Below are positions 39,437-51,573 of a DNA stretch of 64,000 nt, one piece after another. The notes under the pieces were generated by a model that saw only the letters and a program-made list of their open reading frames with translations, was not told the DNA's origin and made no database searches. The DNA lies in contig OZ024787.1 in assembly GCA_964017065.1 (NCBI GenBank), positions 6,834,996 to 6,898,995 of the forward strand, in the 5' to 3' direction. The translations under genes were made by a program, and so were the position numbers. The stretch comes from Haliclona indistincta (Eukaryota; Porifera; Demospongiae; Haplosclerida; Chalinidae). Position 1 is the first letter of the stretch; every line of letters starts with the position of its first letter.

Positions 39437-40915
39437 ATGGCTGCTCTGAGGACTAGTCAAGAACTTGTGGCTCTCCTCGTTGAAGTAGAGGAAGCAATCA
39501 GTAATATCGAGCAAGACCAACATTACAATGTAGAGGGAGCGCTGACACAAGGTCAGCTACTTCTAAGAGACGTTTTGATGGTTGAACATCTATTGCCATC
39601 AGAAGATGGAAAACAGCTGGTGAACATTGTTCTTGGTGTGGTACAAGCTGTTCAAAGTGCTGCTGACGAGCAACACCGCTTACATTTTAGAGGTCGTCCA
39701 CAAATCGCCATCAATGAAGATCAACTTACTCATTTGTTGGAACTTCAATTTTCGAATGAAGATATTGCCAAGCTTTTTAATGTTTCTACAAGAACTGTGA
39801 GAAGGAGGGTTGTCCAATTTGGACTGGAAGATGTTTCTAATTATTCAGACCTCAGTGACACTTCTCTTGATGCAATTACAACTCAGTTTGTTGTTCGACA
39901 TCCAAATTGTGGTGAGAGGTCGTTCTCTGGCTTCCTGAGAAGCCAAGCTTTGAAAGTCCAACGTAGTAGAGTGAGAGATAGTCTGTGGAGAATTGATCCT
40001 CGAGGAATCCAGTCTAGATTTCGAGGAATTCTTCGAAGAAGGCAGTACAATGTGGACTCACCCAACAGCCTTTGGCATATCGATGGCCACCACAAATTGA
40101 TCAGGTGGCGAATTGTCACACATGGTGGCATAGATGGGTATTCTAGATTACCTGTTTACCTTCGAGCTTCTACGAACAATTGTGCCAACACTGTTTTAGA
40201 TTGTTTCATTGATGCTGTAACGCAATATGGCTTGCCATCGCGTGTTAGATGTGATCGTGGCGGCGAGAATGTCAGAGTATCTGAGTTCATGTTGAGTCAT
40301 CCATTACGTGGGCCTGGTCGGGGAAGTTGCATTACAGGCAGAAGTGTGCACAATCAACGGATAGAAAGATTGTGGAGGGATGTCTTTGCAGGATGCATTA
40401 GCCTCTTCTATCAGATATTTTATGCATTGGAAGACAACGAATTGCTGGATTGTAACAATAACTTGGATATCTTTGCCTTGCACTATGCCTTTTTACCTCG
40501 AATCAACTCAGCGCTAGAGTGCTGGGAGCAATCTTATTGCCACCATCCTTTAAGAACTGCTAGAAACCAGAGTCCTTTGCAGTTGTGGGTGAGAGGACTA
40601 GTTCAAGGTTCAAGCGACACTACTGCACTGCAAGGTGCCTTGGAAGATAACCTAGTAAGTCTGAACCATAACTTCATAATATAGTCACATGATTAATTTT
40701 ATTGTCTTTGTCAGGGCCAGTTTGGAATTGACTGGGATGGACCTGTTTCAGTGGATGATGTAGAACAGGTTGAAATACCAGTGACACCGAATCCTCTTAC
40801 TCTAGAACAGATGGAAGCGTTGAAACGTACTGTTCAACCACTTCAATTGTGTGATGATTATGGTATTGAACTATATATATTGGCACGAGCATTTGTAAGG
40901 GCTGTTGTTGTTTAG
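39437..40915 (+). CDS. DDE integrase/transposase-like protein, 472 aa
   Basis: Exons 39437-40654 and 40715-40915. The first ATG after the upstream stop is at 39437; an in-frame TTG 15 nt earlier is not needed. After a leucine-rich N-terminus there is a helix-turn-helix-like segment (about residues 95-140, [20 protein letters not shown]). A retroviral-integrase-fold core follows with D216 (WHIDGHH), D273 (CDRGGEN) and E310 ([11 protein letters not shown]), the last two 36 residues apart, so the triad is complete. The second exon ends in a short Ala/Val-rich helix ([11 protein letters not shown]). This is the eukaryotic integrase-core family common in fish, cnidarian and sponge genomes. It may be an active transposase or a domesticated one. 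The next gene starts 115 bp downstream on the same strand. A relic of a second copy's C-terminus is at 47740-47808. Confidence 0.88.
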
Positions 40916-41030
40916 TTATCATAAAAATGATTTTTGGTCAACGACGATGTTGGTGTTTACACGTTGCCAGCTATGTGATTATTTCGACCACGCCTACTCC
41001 ACGTGTCTTACCTCGTGTACAGACTGTGTT

Positions 41031-44000
41031 ATGGACGACGAGAAGGTTCAACAGGCGATCGAGTTCTTGTCCTCGATCGCCTCGAGCTCTAGCTCTAGCT
41101 CTAGCTCTGGTAATCAGCCAAGAAGGAGAAATACAGGTAATGGTAGAGATCATGATGTAATCGTCGCTATAGTATCATGTAGTATTATACTATGCGCACT
41201 GACGCGGTACCGTGATCAAGCTATAGTTAGCTGGGATAGTACCATGTAGCCTATTCCTTTTTTGTCTATTCTCAGTTTGCATACTAAAGGCCTCGCCGAC
41301 AAAAAGTTTCACGTAAATACTTCAATATTTTGCACACAGATTCTAAGTAACACAAAGGCGTACTTTACTTTTGTTTAGGAGGAGGCTCGAGAGTGGCTCC
41401 ATATAGCCGTGCTGCAGAAGCAGTACGAGCTATTAGAAGTCGCCTTGAACACACTGACTCAAGCTCTACCAGTACTATAGCTACAGAGCAGCACTTTAAT
41501 TTTGCTGGAAAAGGAAAAGGAAAGGCTAAAGGAAAAGCTAAAGGACGACCATGGACTATCAAGGTCGTATGTCTCAGTGATAAAGATGCAAAGACCGTTC
41601 CTACCGGAGGTGCAGAAAGAGAACAGTTGGCTCAAGCCGGCTTAGGGGAAAAGAAGATCATCATTGGAGATGTGGAATGCTCTGTGGGAGAGTTCAGAGA
41701 TGCTCTCACAAAGGAATTTCCCAAGCTATCTGGCTGTGGTGGATACGATCTGCTCAGGTGTATACCTAACTCAAAATCTTTGGAGGCAATGAATTCTGCA
41801 GTAACACATTCTCCTAAACTGCTGAAAAGTATCATTGGAGGTGGGAGAGTTTTCATACGCCCAATTCAGCAAAACTTGTCTATGGATGTTGATGAAGAGC
41901 TAAAGTGTGCTCATGAGGAAGTAAGTATTATGAAAATGTTTGTAATGCCTTATTTATTTGCTTTTGTTGAATAACAGGCTACAGAGGAGTGTATTTTTTG
42001 TTCGAAAGTGTACAGACTACATGAGTTAAGGAGGCACGTAGACTACTGCAGGCTAAAGAAGTATGTATGCATCACTGACTGCATGCTATAATTTCATTCT
42101 AACCTCAGTGGGTGGAGCCACTTTTCATAGTATAATTGTGCCTTTTATTTGTTTGTTGTAAAAATCATAAGCACAACAGTATTCCTCTAAGCTTGAAGTC
42201 CACTTACCATTCTCATATGTTTACAAGCCAACATGAACCAGTACGACATCATTGACCAATGTACATTAAATAGAACTGAGCATTAAATCCACTCCTGCTT
42301 TCATTGCTATTTTCCGTGCATAATTTTCAGCATGCGCTAAAAACTGACGTTACAAAGACGGGGTAAAATATAATTTTTCTTTGCCTGACAAATTGTCAGG
42401 TCAGTATCAAATAGTGACCTGACTACATGTAGAAGGTGTCCAAACCATGTAAGTAGATGTTAATGATATTCACTCTGAGTGAAAACCAAGCCATTGACCA
42501 CTATCAAAACTGGCAATTGTGTATTGGCTTGCCTGTCCCAGACTCACCCTCCTTCCTCGGTTTGTGGCCTGGTACATACTGTCTGTGTATGTGCTATGAA
42601 GAAAACGGTATGGTAACGGATATTACAAATACTTGGTTTAATTTCTGAGTTTACCAGCCGCCTACACTGCCAAATTTCTTCTAAAGCACTACTTAGCTTT
42701 TGTTGAACAAGGAGTAAAAGCTACGTAGCACGACTTTCAATGAAAAATACAGCCGACGTCCCAGCTGATGTCGAGTATAGGCATAGCTGTTTTGCTTCAA
42801 GCGAATACACTAAAGATCACGCAAGTGAGTACTGGTGTGAAACTGTTTTCGACGTCTAGCCTAGCATTCTTGTTTTGTTGAGAACCACGCCTTTGCAGAA
42901 AACAAACGTACACGTTGGTATGCGGATACAATGCACGGTAAATATTCGATAGTTTACGAATACCCAGTAATTAAACGCATGCGCAGACAGTGTGTACCAG
43001 GCCATAAACCGAGGAAGGAGGGTGTGGCCAGGGGACGAGGCTATGTATTGGCTGGAGATAACAATCAAACACATGGTTGACCTAACATTGGTGTGGTTTG
43101 ACCTGACTAATGTCTGATGACCAACTTTTACATTTCGCCCTGAAAGAGAACATAAGCGCAAGCTGCTTACCCATGACTTTAATTTATTTGTAAATATATC
43201 TTGATTGGTATATAATATTATATTCATGTGTTGAACAACTGTAACTCTGTTTTTTATTTATTATAGTGTATCTACACAGTTTTCTGATGATGACTCAGAT
43301 TTCGAAGTTGATACTCGGTCTGACAACATGTATCACCCTCCATCACCTGAGCCCAAGCCTGAAGTTGATACTCGGTCTGACAACATGTATCACCCTCCAT
43401 CACCTGAGCCCAAGCCTGAAGTTGATACTCGGTCTGACAACATGTATCACCCTCCATCACCTGAGCCCAAGCCTAAAGTTGATACACGGTCTGACGACAT
43501 GTATCACCCTCCATCACCTGAGGTAAATTATACATGTATGTTAGAACATGGGATGTAGTTAGAATACAGGAGCATTCCTCCATGGTCAATGGTCTATGGG
43601 GTACATGTACATGTACTACCTAGTAGGAGAAGACAGAAAGTAAAAATTGTAAAAAAGTTAGATAAAAGTTGGAGATGAAAAGTGCACAGTCAGTAATTAT
43701 GTCACATACACACATGACCTTGTCCTTGTCAATGAAATTGTCATACTTCCCTGGCATTGAGGTGCCTGTGTCGTACATCCTCTGCTACCTACCATTTAGG
43801 GATGAGAGGAATATGTGCGCACTGCTTTGAGCATAATAGGTAAAAATTTCAACTAGCATTATTCTTAGCATGATCTGTAAGAAATAGCACGATTTCATAA
43901 TGAATAATTTGATATAAGGTGGTGGGGTCATGGGTGTTATTTAGAATCATTTCCCAATCGCTGCTGTGTATTTCCAGGCCAGATTCTGTGATCTTCTTCT

Positions 44001-47000
44001 CTGTGCAAAAACATAGAATCATCTGTCCTACGGCTGTCTTGCGTTGGGAATTAGGAATACCCGTATAGGGAGGTCTCTTAGAAAGAAGGAATTTTCATCT
44101 GGAAGCGAGAAACGAGAGAAACGATGTGTCTGACGTGACTCGCTTGTTTGAGCTTGAAATCACGCTGGGACTGTTACAGAAGCTCTCAAGCGCAAGAATA
44201 TACACAAGTCGAGAAAGGCAGAGATTGTGACGGTCGAATGTATTCCGACATTTTGAAGTCCACTGAGTGGCTTTCAAAATGAAACGATCGAAAGCAAAAC
44301 TAAAACGAAAACATTGTTAGCTAACTCTACCTGTGTGTATTCTTGCGCTTGAGAGCTTCTGTAACAGTCCCAGCATGATTTCAAGCTCAAACGTGTGAGT
44401 CACCACATACACATTACTTCTCGCTTCCAGACGAAAATTCCTTCTTTCTAAGAGACCTCCCTATACGGGTATTCCTAATTCCCAACGCAAGACAGCCGTA
44501 GGACAGATGATTCTATGTTTTTGCACAGAGAAGATCGCAGAATCTGGCCTGGAAATACACAGGAGCGATTAGGAAATGATTCAAAATAACGCCCATGACC
44601 CCCAGGCCTTATATATCTAATATATAATTAGTCATTATGAAATCGTGCTATTCAGCATAGTTAGTAGGTATTGCTAGCCACAATCAGGTATCGGTATTAT
44701 GCATGTGGTATACTTGTGAACGCGTTGGGTCCAGCATTCGAGGCTGACAGGCTGCATGTTGTGATCCCACAATCAGGTATCGGTATTATGCATGTTGTGA
44801 TCCGATCTCATCAATAATGCTCCAGCACAACAATTATACATGTGCAAATCTTAGTCCGCCTACAAAAGATATTAGCTCTACAGTGACAATGACTTGCAAT
44901 AATACTGTTTAATGCTTTTATAGTGTGAAGTCATTGAAATGATAGAGGATGCAAGGTATGCAAATTTTATTGTTATGCCATTATGCTTTAACCAGAAAAA
45001 AAGTCATGCAGTAGACTATGCTGATGAAGACATTGAAGTACAGCAAGCCATAACAGACTCACTCATCACCACAAGGTATTGTGTATTGTATTGTGTCATT
45101 AAAATTGATTTTAAAGCTATTTATTTGTTGTAGTCATGGAATTGATACTATAGTACAAGAAATAGCTCAAAAGGTGGACCAAGAACATACAGTTACACTT
45201 ATTGTAAGACGTTCAAATGTTTTGGAAGACACTCTTCGAGTAGTGAGAAGGAAGAATTTTAATTGTGCACATCAAGTAATGGTAATAAATTAATAATTAT
45301 AGCTGCATGTAGCCAACGATTTTTTTTTATCCTTGTTCAAACAAGCATGCTTTGGAATACATGTATTGACTGATCTATATACCTCTATAACTACTGAGCC
45401 TTAAGGTGGCGGTGTGCCAATTTAATGAGATTCATAACCTTTCAAGTAGTTTTATTTTTTAGCAATGGTATTTTGTACAGGCGTGCTTTAGTATGCATCT
45501 TGTTTTGTCTATCGACAAACATCGATGAAGCAAGTTTCAGTCGTGAAGTGTTAGCAATCGTGGAGCAGTGTGCTCGCCCAGTACGGACCAGTCTGTGGCT
45601 GCTATCTCCAGTTTGGCTTGCTTGTTTTGGAAAGGACTCCGTTTACAGATTGCAAAGTTCAGCGCGCACAAACGTATAGAGCGATTTTTTCGATACTCCT
45701 TTCTAACGCGGCAAAACAGCAAACCTAGACCAGAAAATAGTAATTATTAAAAAAAATTAGGTTGTATTACGGAAATTCGCTCTATACGTTTGTGGGCAAG
45801 TTGCTGCTGCATGCTGCTGCGCTTGATGCACGTCAATCTATTTCTCGAAAGTCGAGATAACAGCCACAGAAGTTTCGTGTATTATTTCCCCCATACTGTT
45901 ATGTAAATCGCTGAAGTTATAAATAGTTATTACAAAAAAGCACGTTACGTGGATGTAGTTTTTGAATATTGAATAATTTGAATTAACAACGTGCACCGCC
46001 ACCTTAACACATGCATATAATGAGTCTGATTCACAAGCATTTAGTCTGTGGGTTTGGATTCCAGATAAACATATTCTTGCAGGTGCAGTTTCTTGGTGAG
46101 GAGGGACAGGATGGTGGAGGTCCTTCACGAGAGTTTTGGGGATTGCTATCCAAAGACATCAGAAGCTCGCTGTTTGAAGGAAATAGCGACCGTTGTGTCA
46201 TAAGACATGATTCTACTGGACTGCAGGTAATTTTAATACACAAAATTAAAATACCATATTTCTATTGTCATTGAATAATTTATTATTAATTCAGAAAAAG
46301 AAGTTCTTCTATATTGGCATGCTTATGTCAATGAGTATTGCCAATGGAGGCAACGGATTTCCATACCTTGCTCCACCTATGTATGAATACCTTTGTGGTT
46401 GGGATGTGACATCCATTTCTGTTGCTGACTTGGATGTTCCAAATTATGAAGTTAGGGAGTTGCTTAGCAAGGTGTGCATGCATTACATGTGTACTCTATA
46501 ATAAAATTAATTATTATTTTGCATTTGATATTTTCTTACAGTTAGAGGAGGCAAGTGATGACCAGGAGATGTCAATATTATGCAATGGCAATAGAGACAT
46601 AATACAGGAGGCCGGCTACTACAAACATAGTGTTTCTGTTAATGATAAGGATGATTTACTGAATGTTCTTCGCTTACATTACACACTGTTTCGAAACATT
46701 GCTGTGATGGATCAGCTGAAACTAGGAATGAGGGAACTTGGACTGTTAGCCATGATGGAGAAGTATCAGACTATATTAAAGCCTTTGTTTGTTAGCGATT
46801 CACAGCAACAACTCACTGCAGGTATGTATTAGTATGCATACAAGATAGAAATCTGATGCGTTTCATAACAGATGAAATAATCCGTATTGCAAAAGTGATA
46901 AAGTTTTCCCCTGATGGTTCTACTGAGCGAATGAAAGAGGAGGCAACTTACATGCTATTTCTTGATTATTTGCACTTTTGTGAAGGTAATAGTTATAATC

Positions 47001-47277
47001 AATACTGACATGTTCACGACCCTGTTATCATGCAGATGAGGATGTTGAAGTTAAACTTGGCACTGTTTTGAACTTCTTTACTGGTGCTGAATACCCACCT
47101 CCTCTCGGTTTTGATTTTCCGGGTTCAGTCACATTCAGTTCTACTAACATCTTTCCTCAAGCATCTACATGTGCTCTACAAATAACGCTACCTACCATGC
47201 ACTATGACAATCCACAAAAATTCAAGGAGAAGATGGACTATGGTTTGTTGAACCATGGGGGTTTTGGGTTGCTTTGA
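41031..47277 (+). CDS. HECT E3 ubiquitin ligase with zinc finger, repeat array and UIM (G2E3-like)
   Basis: Eleven exons: 41031-41136, 41379-41920, 41978-42060, 43267-43522, 44924-45075, 45134-45281, 46083-46226, 46295-46471, 46542-46821, 46872-46985, 47036-47277. They join to 747 aa with all phases agreeing. Order: a poly-Ser N-terminus; a domain of about 150 residues I cannot name (PWTIKVVCLSDKDAKTVP to GRVFIRPIQQ); a C2HC-like finger (CIFCSKVYRLHELRRHVDYC); a DDDSDFEVDTRSD acidic repeat array of 18-aa units; a ubiquitin-interacting motif (DEDIEVQQAITDSL, with the conserved A and S); and a HECT domain from LIVRRSNVLEDTLR and GEEGQDGGGPSREFWGLL to STCALQITLP, with the catalytic Cys, ending KEKMDYGLLNHGGFGLL. 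It should transfer ubiquitin from E2 to targets; targets are unknown. Two MITEs lie in introns. It follows the integrase gene by 115 bp. Confidence 0.88.
42522..43045. mobile_element. Inverted-repeat element in intron 3 of the HECT gene
   Basis: Arms at about 42525-42590 and 42985-43045 are inverse copies (ccctccttcctcggttt and ggcctggtacatactgtctg). About 400 bp of non-coding sequence lies between. The exact ends are not resolved. Confidence 0.65.
43317..43515. repeat. 54-bp coding repeat, 3.5 copies, in exon 4 of the HECT gene
   Basis: Each unit encodes 18 residues (VDTRSDNMYHPPSPEPKPE type). The copies are almost identical at the DNA level, with a few changes in the last one, which points to recent expansion. 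The repeat is acidic and proline-rich, so it is probably a flexible linker. Confidence 0.95.
43888..44655. mobile_element. Long-armed MITE (family D copy 1) in intron 4 of the HECT gene
   Basis: Arms of about 210 bp at 43888-44110 and 44395-44655 are inverse copies, including gcacgatttcataatga at the ends and gacctccctatacgggtatt inside. The centre has a second small inverted region. A diverged copy lies at 55555-56175, in the matching intron of the second zinc-finger gene. Confidence 0.88.
45401..46007. mobile_element. TTAA-flanked MITE (family E copy 1) in intron 6 of the HECT gene
   Basis: The ends are ggtggcggtg and caccgccacc, each flanked by TTAA, the pattern left by piggyBac-type elements. 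It is about 600 bp and non-coding. A second copy in opposite orientation is at 62584-63165 and shares the same subterminal sequence (aatttaatgagattcat). Confidence 0.88.
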
Positions 47278-47440
47278 ACCAGTCTGACCGATGTTCACAA
47301 CTTTACTATCATTTGCTATCATAATTATTATCACTTCATCATTTTACTATCATTTGCTATCATAATATTATTATCACTTCATCATTATTACTCTTTTGTG
47401 TTCCTGATTTTTGTGTTCAGTCATTATCAATGGCAATTTT

Positions 47441-47600
47441 ATGGAGCGCCATTGTGGACAAAAATCCATGTTAAGTAATCTACTACTGGTATTATGCGAT
47501 TGTCGGTGTTTAGTACTGCGATTGTCGGTGTTTAGTACTGCGATTGTCGGTGTTTAGTACTTCGATCGTCGATATGGGTGGTTTCACTGGTTTGATCGAC
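47441..47600. repeat. Terminal repeat, family C copy 2 (+ orientation)
   Basis: It begins atggagcgccattgtggaca and contains three tandem units of tgcgattgtcggtgtttagt. It is matched in inverted orientation by 57595-57792. Together the two bracket 10.35 kb. Confidence 0.8.
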
Positions 47601-47739
47601 AAGGGGTTGTCATCCGGCTCCACACACAGGCCGGAAATAGTCAGACCTTGTCATCCGCCCACCTCCACGCACAGGCCGGAAATCTCAATTAATCACAGGC
47701 CGGAAGCTTCTATAAAGCTCCACCAAAGGTAGCACTATC

Positions 47740-47808
47740 TGGAGATTGCTTGGAAGAGAGAAACGTACTTAACTGCTCGAGCATTTGTTAGGGCAGTAAT
47801 TGCTGTTT
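47740..47808 (+). pseudogene. Relic of the C-terminus of a second integrase gene
   Basis: A short frame preceded by a possible acceptor encodes [11 protein letters not shown] and then TGA. This matches the [10 protein letters not shown] end of the integrase at 40870-40915, stop included. Nothing upstream matches the rest of the integrase, so only the last part of the final exon remains. Confidence 0.65.
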
Positions 47809-47872
47809 GATTTTTAATTGCGTAATTGCATAATGTGCTCAATAAATAATTGTTTTTGTTGTTGTACATGCT

Positions 47873-48311
47873 ATCGCCATATCCCATGAAGAAATCGAAA
47901 CCACGTGTACAAAAAATAATTAATTACGCGCATGCGTCATCGCATTTACACGTGGTCTACCGGTATTTACTGTCATCAACTCTGGAAGTCAGTCATCGAC
48001 TCATCACACGCTCTGGCTATCTCCTTTGTCTTCTTGGTACGACTGAGCTGAATTTATTATTCGGGCGGTAAGTATATTCAACTTGTGTTCAAATTGACGT
48101 GGGATTAATCTTTCCACGTGTGCATGATGGTCATCTCATTGCATTGTTTATTCAGGCACGTGCTCTATTTACTGTCATCAACTCTGGAAGTCAGTCATCG
48201 ACTCATCACACGCTCTGGCTATCTCCTTTGTCTTCTTGGTACGACTGAGCTGAATTTATTATTCGGGCGGTAAGTATATTCAAATTGTGTTCAAATTGAT
48301 GTGGAATTTAT
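47873..48311 (+). repeat. Direct duplication of an exon-like segment
   Basis: About 145 bp (tttactgtcatcaactctgg to ggcggtaagtatattcaa) occurs at 47968 and again at 48169. Each copy keeps an open frame that ends at a strong donor-like gtaagt (48069 and 48270). The second copy carries the nested transposon in its tail; the first copy shows the same site empty. No gene is recognised. Confidence 0.75.
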
Positions 48312-48312
48312 C

Positions 48313-49766
48313 TAGTTGGGCGTGGCCCGACCTCTGCGTCTACGGCGAGGGGCCCGCCACTGGCCTGTGATAGCGTACGAGATTTCGTGATTTCTGATTT
48401 CAGCACGTGATTTCTGATTTCAACCGTGATTTCTGATTTCAAACCGCGATTTCTGATTTCCACCAGTTATTTCTGATTTCTACTAGTGATTTCTGATTTC
48501 TACTAGTGATTTCTGATTTCTACTAGTGATTTCTGATTTCTACTAGTGATTTCTGATTTCACTGGCGATTTCTGATTTCTGCAAGCGATTTCTGATTCTG
48601 AGAAAATCACGCGCTTAGCTCATTTCAACCCAGAAACTTCTCTAACGAAGCCTGATGACTTTGCTATGAGTGTAACTACAGCATTGACGACACACAAGGG
48701 CGTAAACGACTCAGTACAGTGTGAGCCTGAGCGAGAATAGCCAGCGTCCATGATTTCAAAAAGGTGGAGTAACCACGCCCTAGTCTAGGGCAGCAAGCAG
48801 ATTTATACGAGGATTTATAGCAGGCATCATGTTCAGTTAGCATACCAAGTACTGCGTTAGTTCATTGCAACAAGAGTCCAGGACACTGTAGAGAGGCTGG
48901 GCGGCTATCCTATGCGCACGCTTCTGCCTAGCTCAGCTTGCCTTCAACCAGAAATTTCAGATTCTCTGCTCGCATCTTCCAGACTTCCTACAAATGTAAA
49001 ACTCCAATCGCTAGGTGTTCGTTTTGACCATTAGCAATAACTTTGAATGTGCAGCGAACTGAACAAGCTGCCAAAACAACTACTAAGGGCGGGCTTAAGG
49101 GATGAAATTAATTTTGGGGTGTGGTATTGAGGGCGGAGCAAGATGATAATAATTATCTGAATAGGGCGGAGCAACAATAACGGATCTAGTGTACGGATAA
49201 TATACGGAAGTGATTTCTAAATATCCGGAGATTTCTTTCGTGATTTCTGATTTCTACCAATGATTTCTGATTTCTTTCGTGATTTCTGATTTCTACCCGT
49301 GATTTCTGATTTCTACCCGTGATTTCTGATTTCTACTCGTGATTTCTGATTTCAACAGTGATTTCCGATTTCAACAGTGATTTCTGATTTCTACCAGTGA
49401 TTTCTGATTTCAATAAGTGATTTCAACTGTGAGTGTACGAGATTTCACGAGTGACGGGCCCCTCGGTCTACGGGAGGTCGGGTGTCACGCGTATACAAAA
49501 ATTGTTCCTAGGCTTGTTAGTAGAGTTGTTCCGTGGCTTGTTAGTAGAGTTGTTCCTTGGCTTGTTTTAAAAACAATGATTATCATTATCTGTATGCAGG
49601 TAGTACAGGTACTGTTGTTAACATGTAGTGTTGTAAACATGCCTTGTGATATTTTGAAATACTGCAATCTGATTGGAGCTGCACGAATTCGTGCAGTGAG
49701 AACAACTTTTGTATACGCGTGACACCCGACCTCCCGTAGACGCAGAGGTCGGGCCACGCCCAACTA
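48313..49766. mobile_element. Mutator-like MITE with 60-bp perfect TIRs and 9-bp TSD (host of a nested element)
   Basis: The terminal repeat begins tagttgggcgtggcccgacc. Once the inner insertion (48346-49465 and one duplicate) is left out, the two 60 bp ends match perfectly. The flanks are gaatttatc on both sides (48304-48312 and 49767-49775). The related segment at 48098-48131 shows the site without the element. The host is only about 326 bp long and non-coding. Confidence 0.95.
48346..49465. mobile_element. hAT-like non-autonomous element nested in the host, 8-bp TSD
   Basis: The ends are cgaggggcccg and its inverse, flanked by gtctacgg on both sides (48338-48345 and 49466-49473). An 8 bp duplication fits hAT-type transposition. 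Both subterminal regions are arrays of gtgatttctgatttctac units (about 12 on the left, about 10 on the right), as hAT elements often carry for transposase binding. The central 600 bp is non-coding. Confidence 0.92.
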
Positions 49767-49775
49767 GAATTTATC

Positions 49776-51573
49776 TTTCCACGTGTGCGTAATGGTTTGC
49801 TCTAGAATGCCCAATTTGGAATGTAAAACTTGTCATGTGACATGTACTTTTCGGCTGAGCAATTGATAGTTGTCTTGTCAATTGTGTAATGGTATAGACC
49901 CCCCTATTAAGGGGCTGATTGGTACCGTAAATAAACCCGTGCAGACGCCATTTCCTGGGCCAATGGTGCACTTGTGCACTCGTGTTGTGTGGTTGTGCAC
50001 ATTCTGCTAGCTCGAACCCCGTTACTAGGTTATCGCCTACTCGCGCACGCCTGTGACTATTCTACGTAATAGAAGCACACCTTAGTACTGAACGCGAGTG
50101 CTGCTGCCACTAGCAGTGTCCACAGCACTGCTAGTGAGCAATCTACGAGCAAATCTTCACAGGTACACTGGATTTGCCTGTTTAGGCTTGTAAGAATGCT
50201 AGCTTAAGCTAAGCTATTGTTGCATGCATGGTACGTGGTATTGTTGCATGGAATGGTGCGCCATGCATCTCTAGGGACATCGTGAAAAACATTTTTTTCC
50301 TATCACTAGGCGTCGAATAGCTAAGTTACGGTCTCCAATGAAAAAATCAACTGTCATAGAATCAGCAGGATTGCGTTTCAATGTGTAGAGAGTGGTTCTA
50401 TATCTAGAACCACTCTGTGTTCTATATATAGAACACAGAACTAGCAAACAGGCTAAAAATATAACCATCTGATGGGCCAAACCACTTCAGTGAAGTTTGT
50501 TCTGACAAATTGTTAGGGCAGCCAGTTTTGATAGTAGTCTATAAGGGTTGGTTGTCACTAAATGTGAATATTGTTAACAGCTACTTTCTGTGGTTTGGAG
50601 GTATAATTCGTAGAAATGAACACAATAAATCCAGTTGGTGCAATTGCAATTATAAGTTGCTGTATGTTGCTGCGCGAGTATGTAGAGCTACTGGCCTCTC
50701 ATATTTTACTAAGTTAGGTGACAATGTACCTGAACAGCAAGTTTTATGAAGTTCACTCGCTTCCTTCTATCTGGCAGAAATAGTTATTTTAAAATTATTT
50801 TTGAGCCAGATGGAAGGAAGCATCTGAGTTATAGCAGCACAATGTATGAAAGTGCTCCAACCCAAAGAATGCTTTCTCACTGTCTCGGGAGCCCTCCGCC
50901 TTTAATGTATGGCCTGGAAACAACACATTATAAGTGTTGCTGTGACATCGAAGAGCTTTGAATTATTGGCAGCCCGATCTTGTGCATCCTTACAAACAAA
51001 ACTAAGTTTTGGGTGCTGAATATAGTTTGAATGAAAAGTATTTACATGCAATGGGCAAGCGCCGCCCAGTTATTTCATTTTTCCTTCAAGACGAAAAGAC
51101 TTGGAGCTCTCTTTGCCAGGGAAATATATAATTTTTTCTATGTGCCAGACAATTTGATCTGACATTTTTCAAATTAATAATGACCTGCAGTCCATCCTTT
51201 GGAAACAACTCCAGACAGATAACACATTTCAGATCGTCAGACTGAGACAGTTTGCTAAGTGTGAATTACTCACCAAACTTTCATTTTCTCTAAAATAAAT
51301 TTTTAATGGTAGTAACCAATTCTGGATGTGAGCAACAATTTATAGCTGATTTAAGGATGACTGCTATACCAGTTTGTTGAAGCAGACAAGATTTCTGTTT
51401 GGCGTAGCATTGTTGCTGTAGAAGAGGGCCGTGTGGATCAAACCCTCAACTGCTAATTATTAATTAAGACATGGATGAAGTTGCTTTTTACCATTAGTGC
51501 AGATACCAAGAATTTCTGTTTGGCGTAGCATTGTTGCTGTAAAAGTGGGCCGTGTGGATCAAACCCTGAACTG
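49776..51573. other. No gene recognised; contains an 85-bp direct repeat
   Basis: A block beginning tttctgtttggcgtagcatt occurs at 51389 and again at 51509, both copies ending in taattattaattaa. Other short open frames (50510-50961) have no recognisable content. A 10-12 bp palindrome of ctagaaccactct type lies near 50400. Confidence 0.5.

Noticed and set aside
43266..43558. Alternative-frame and antisense open frames over the 54-bp repeat
   Set aside because: The repeat length is a multiple of three, so all frames stay open; the frame continuous with the flanking HECT-gene exons is the coding one.
50510..50961. Possible gene in two adjacent open frames
   Set aside because: No domain, no splice structure joining them, and composition like the surrounding AT-rich sequence.
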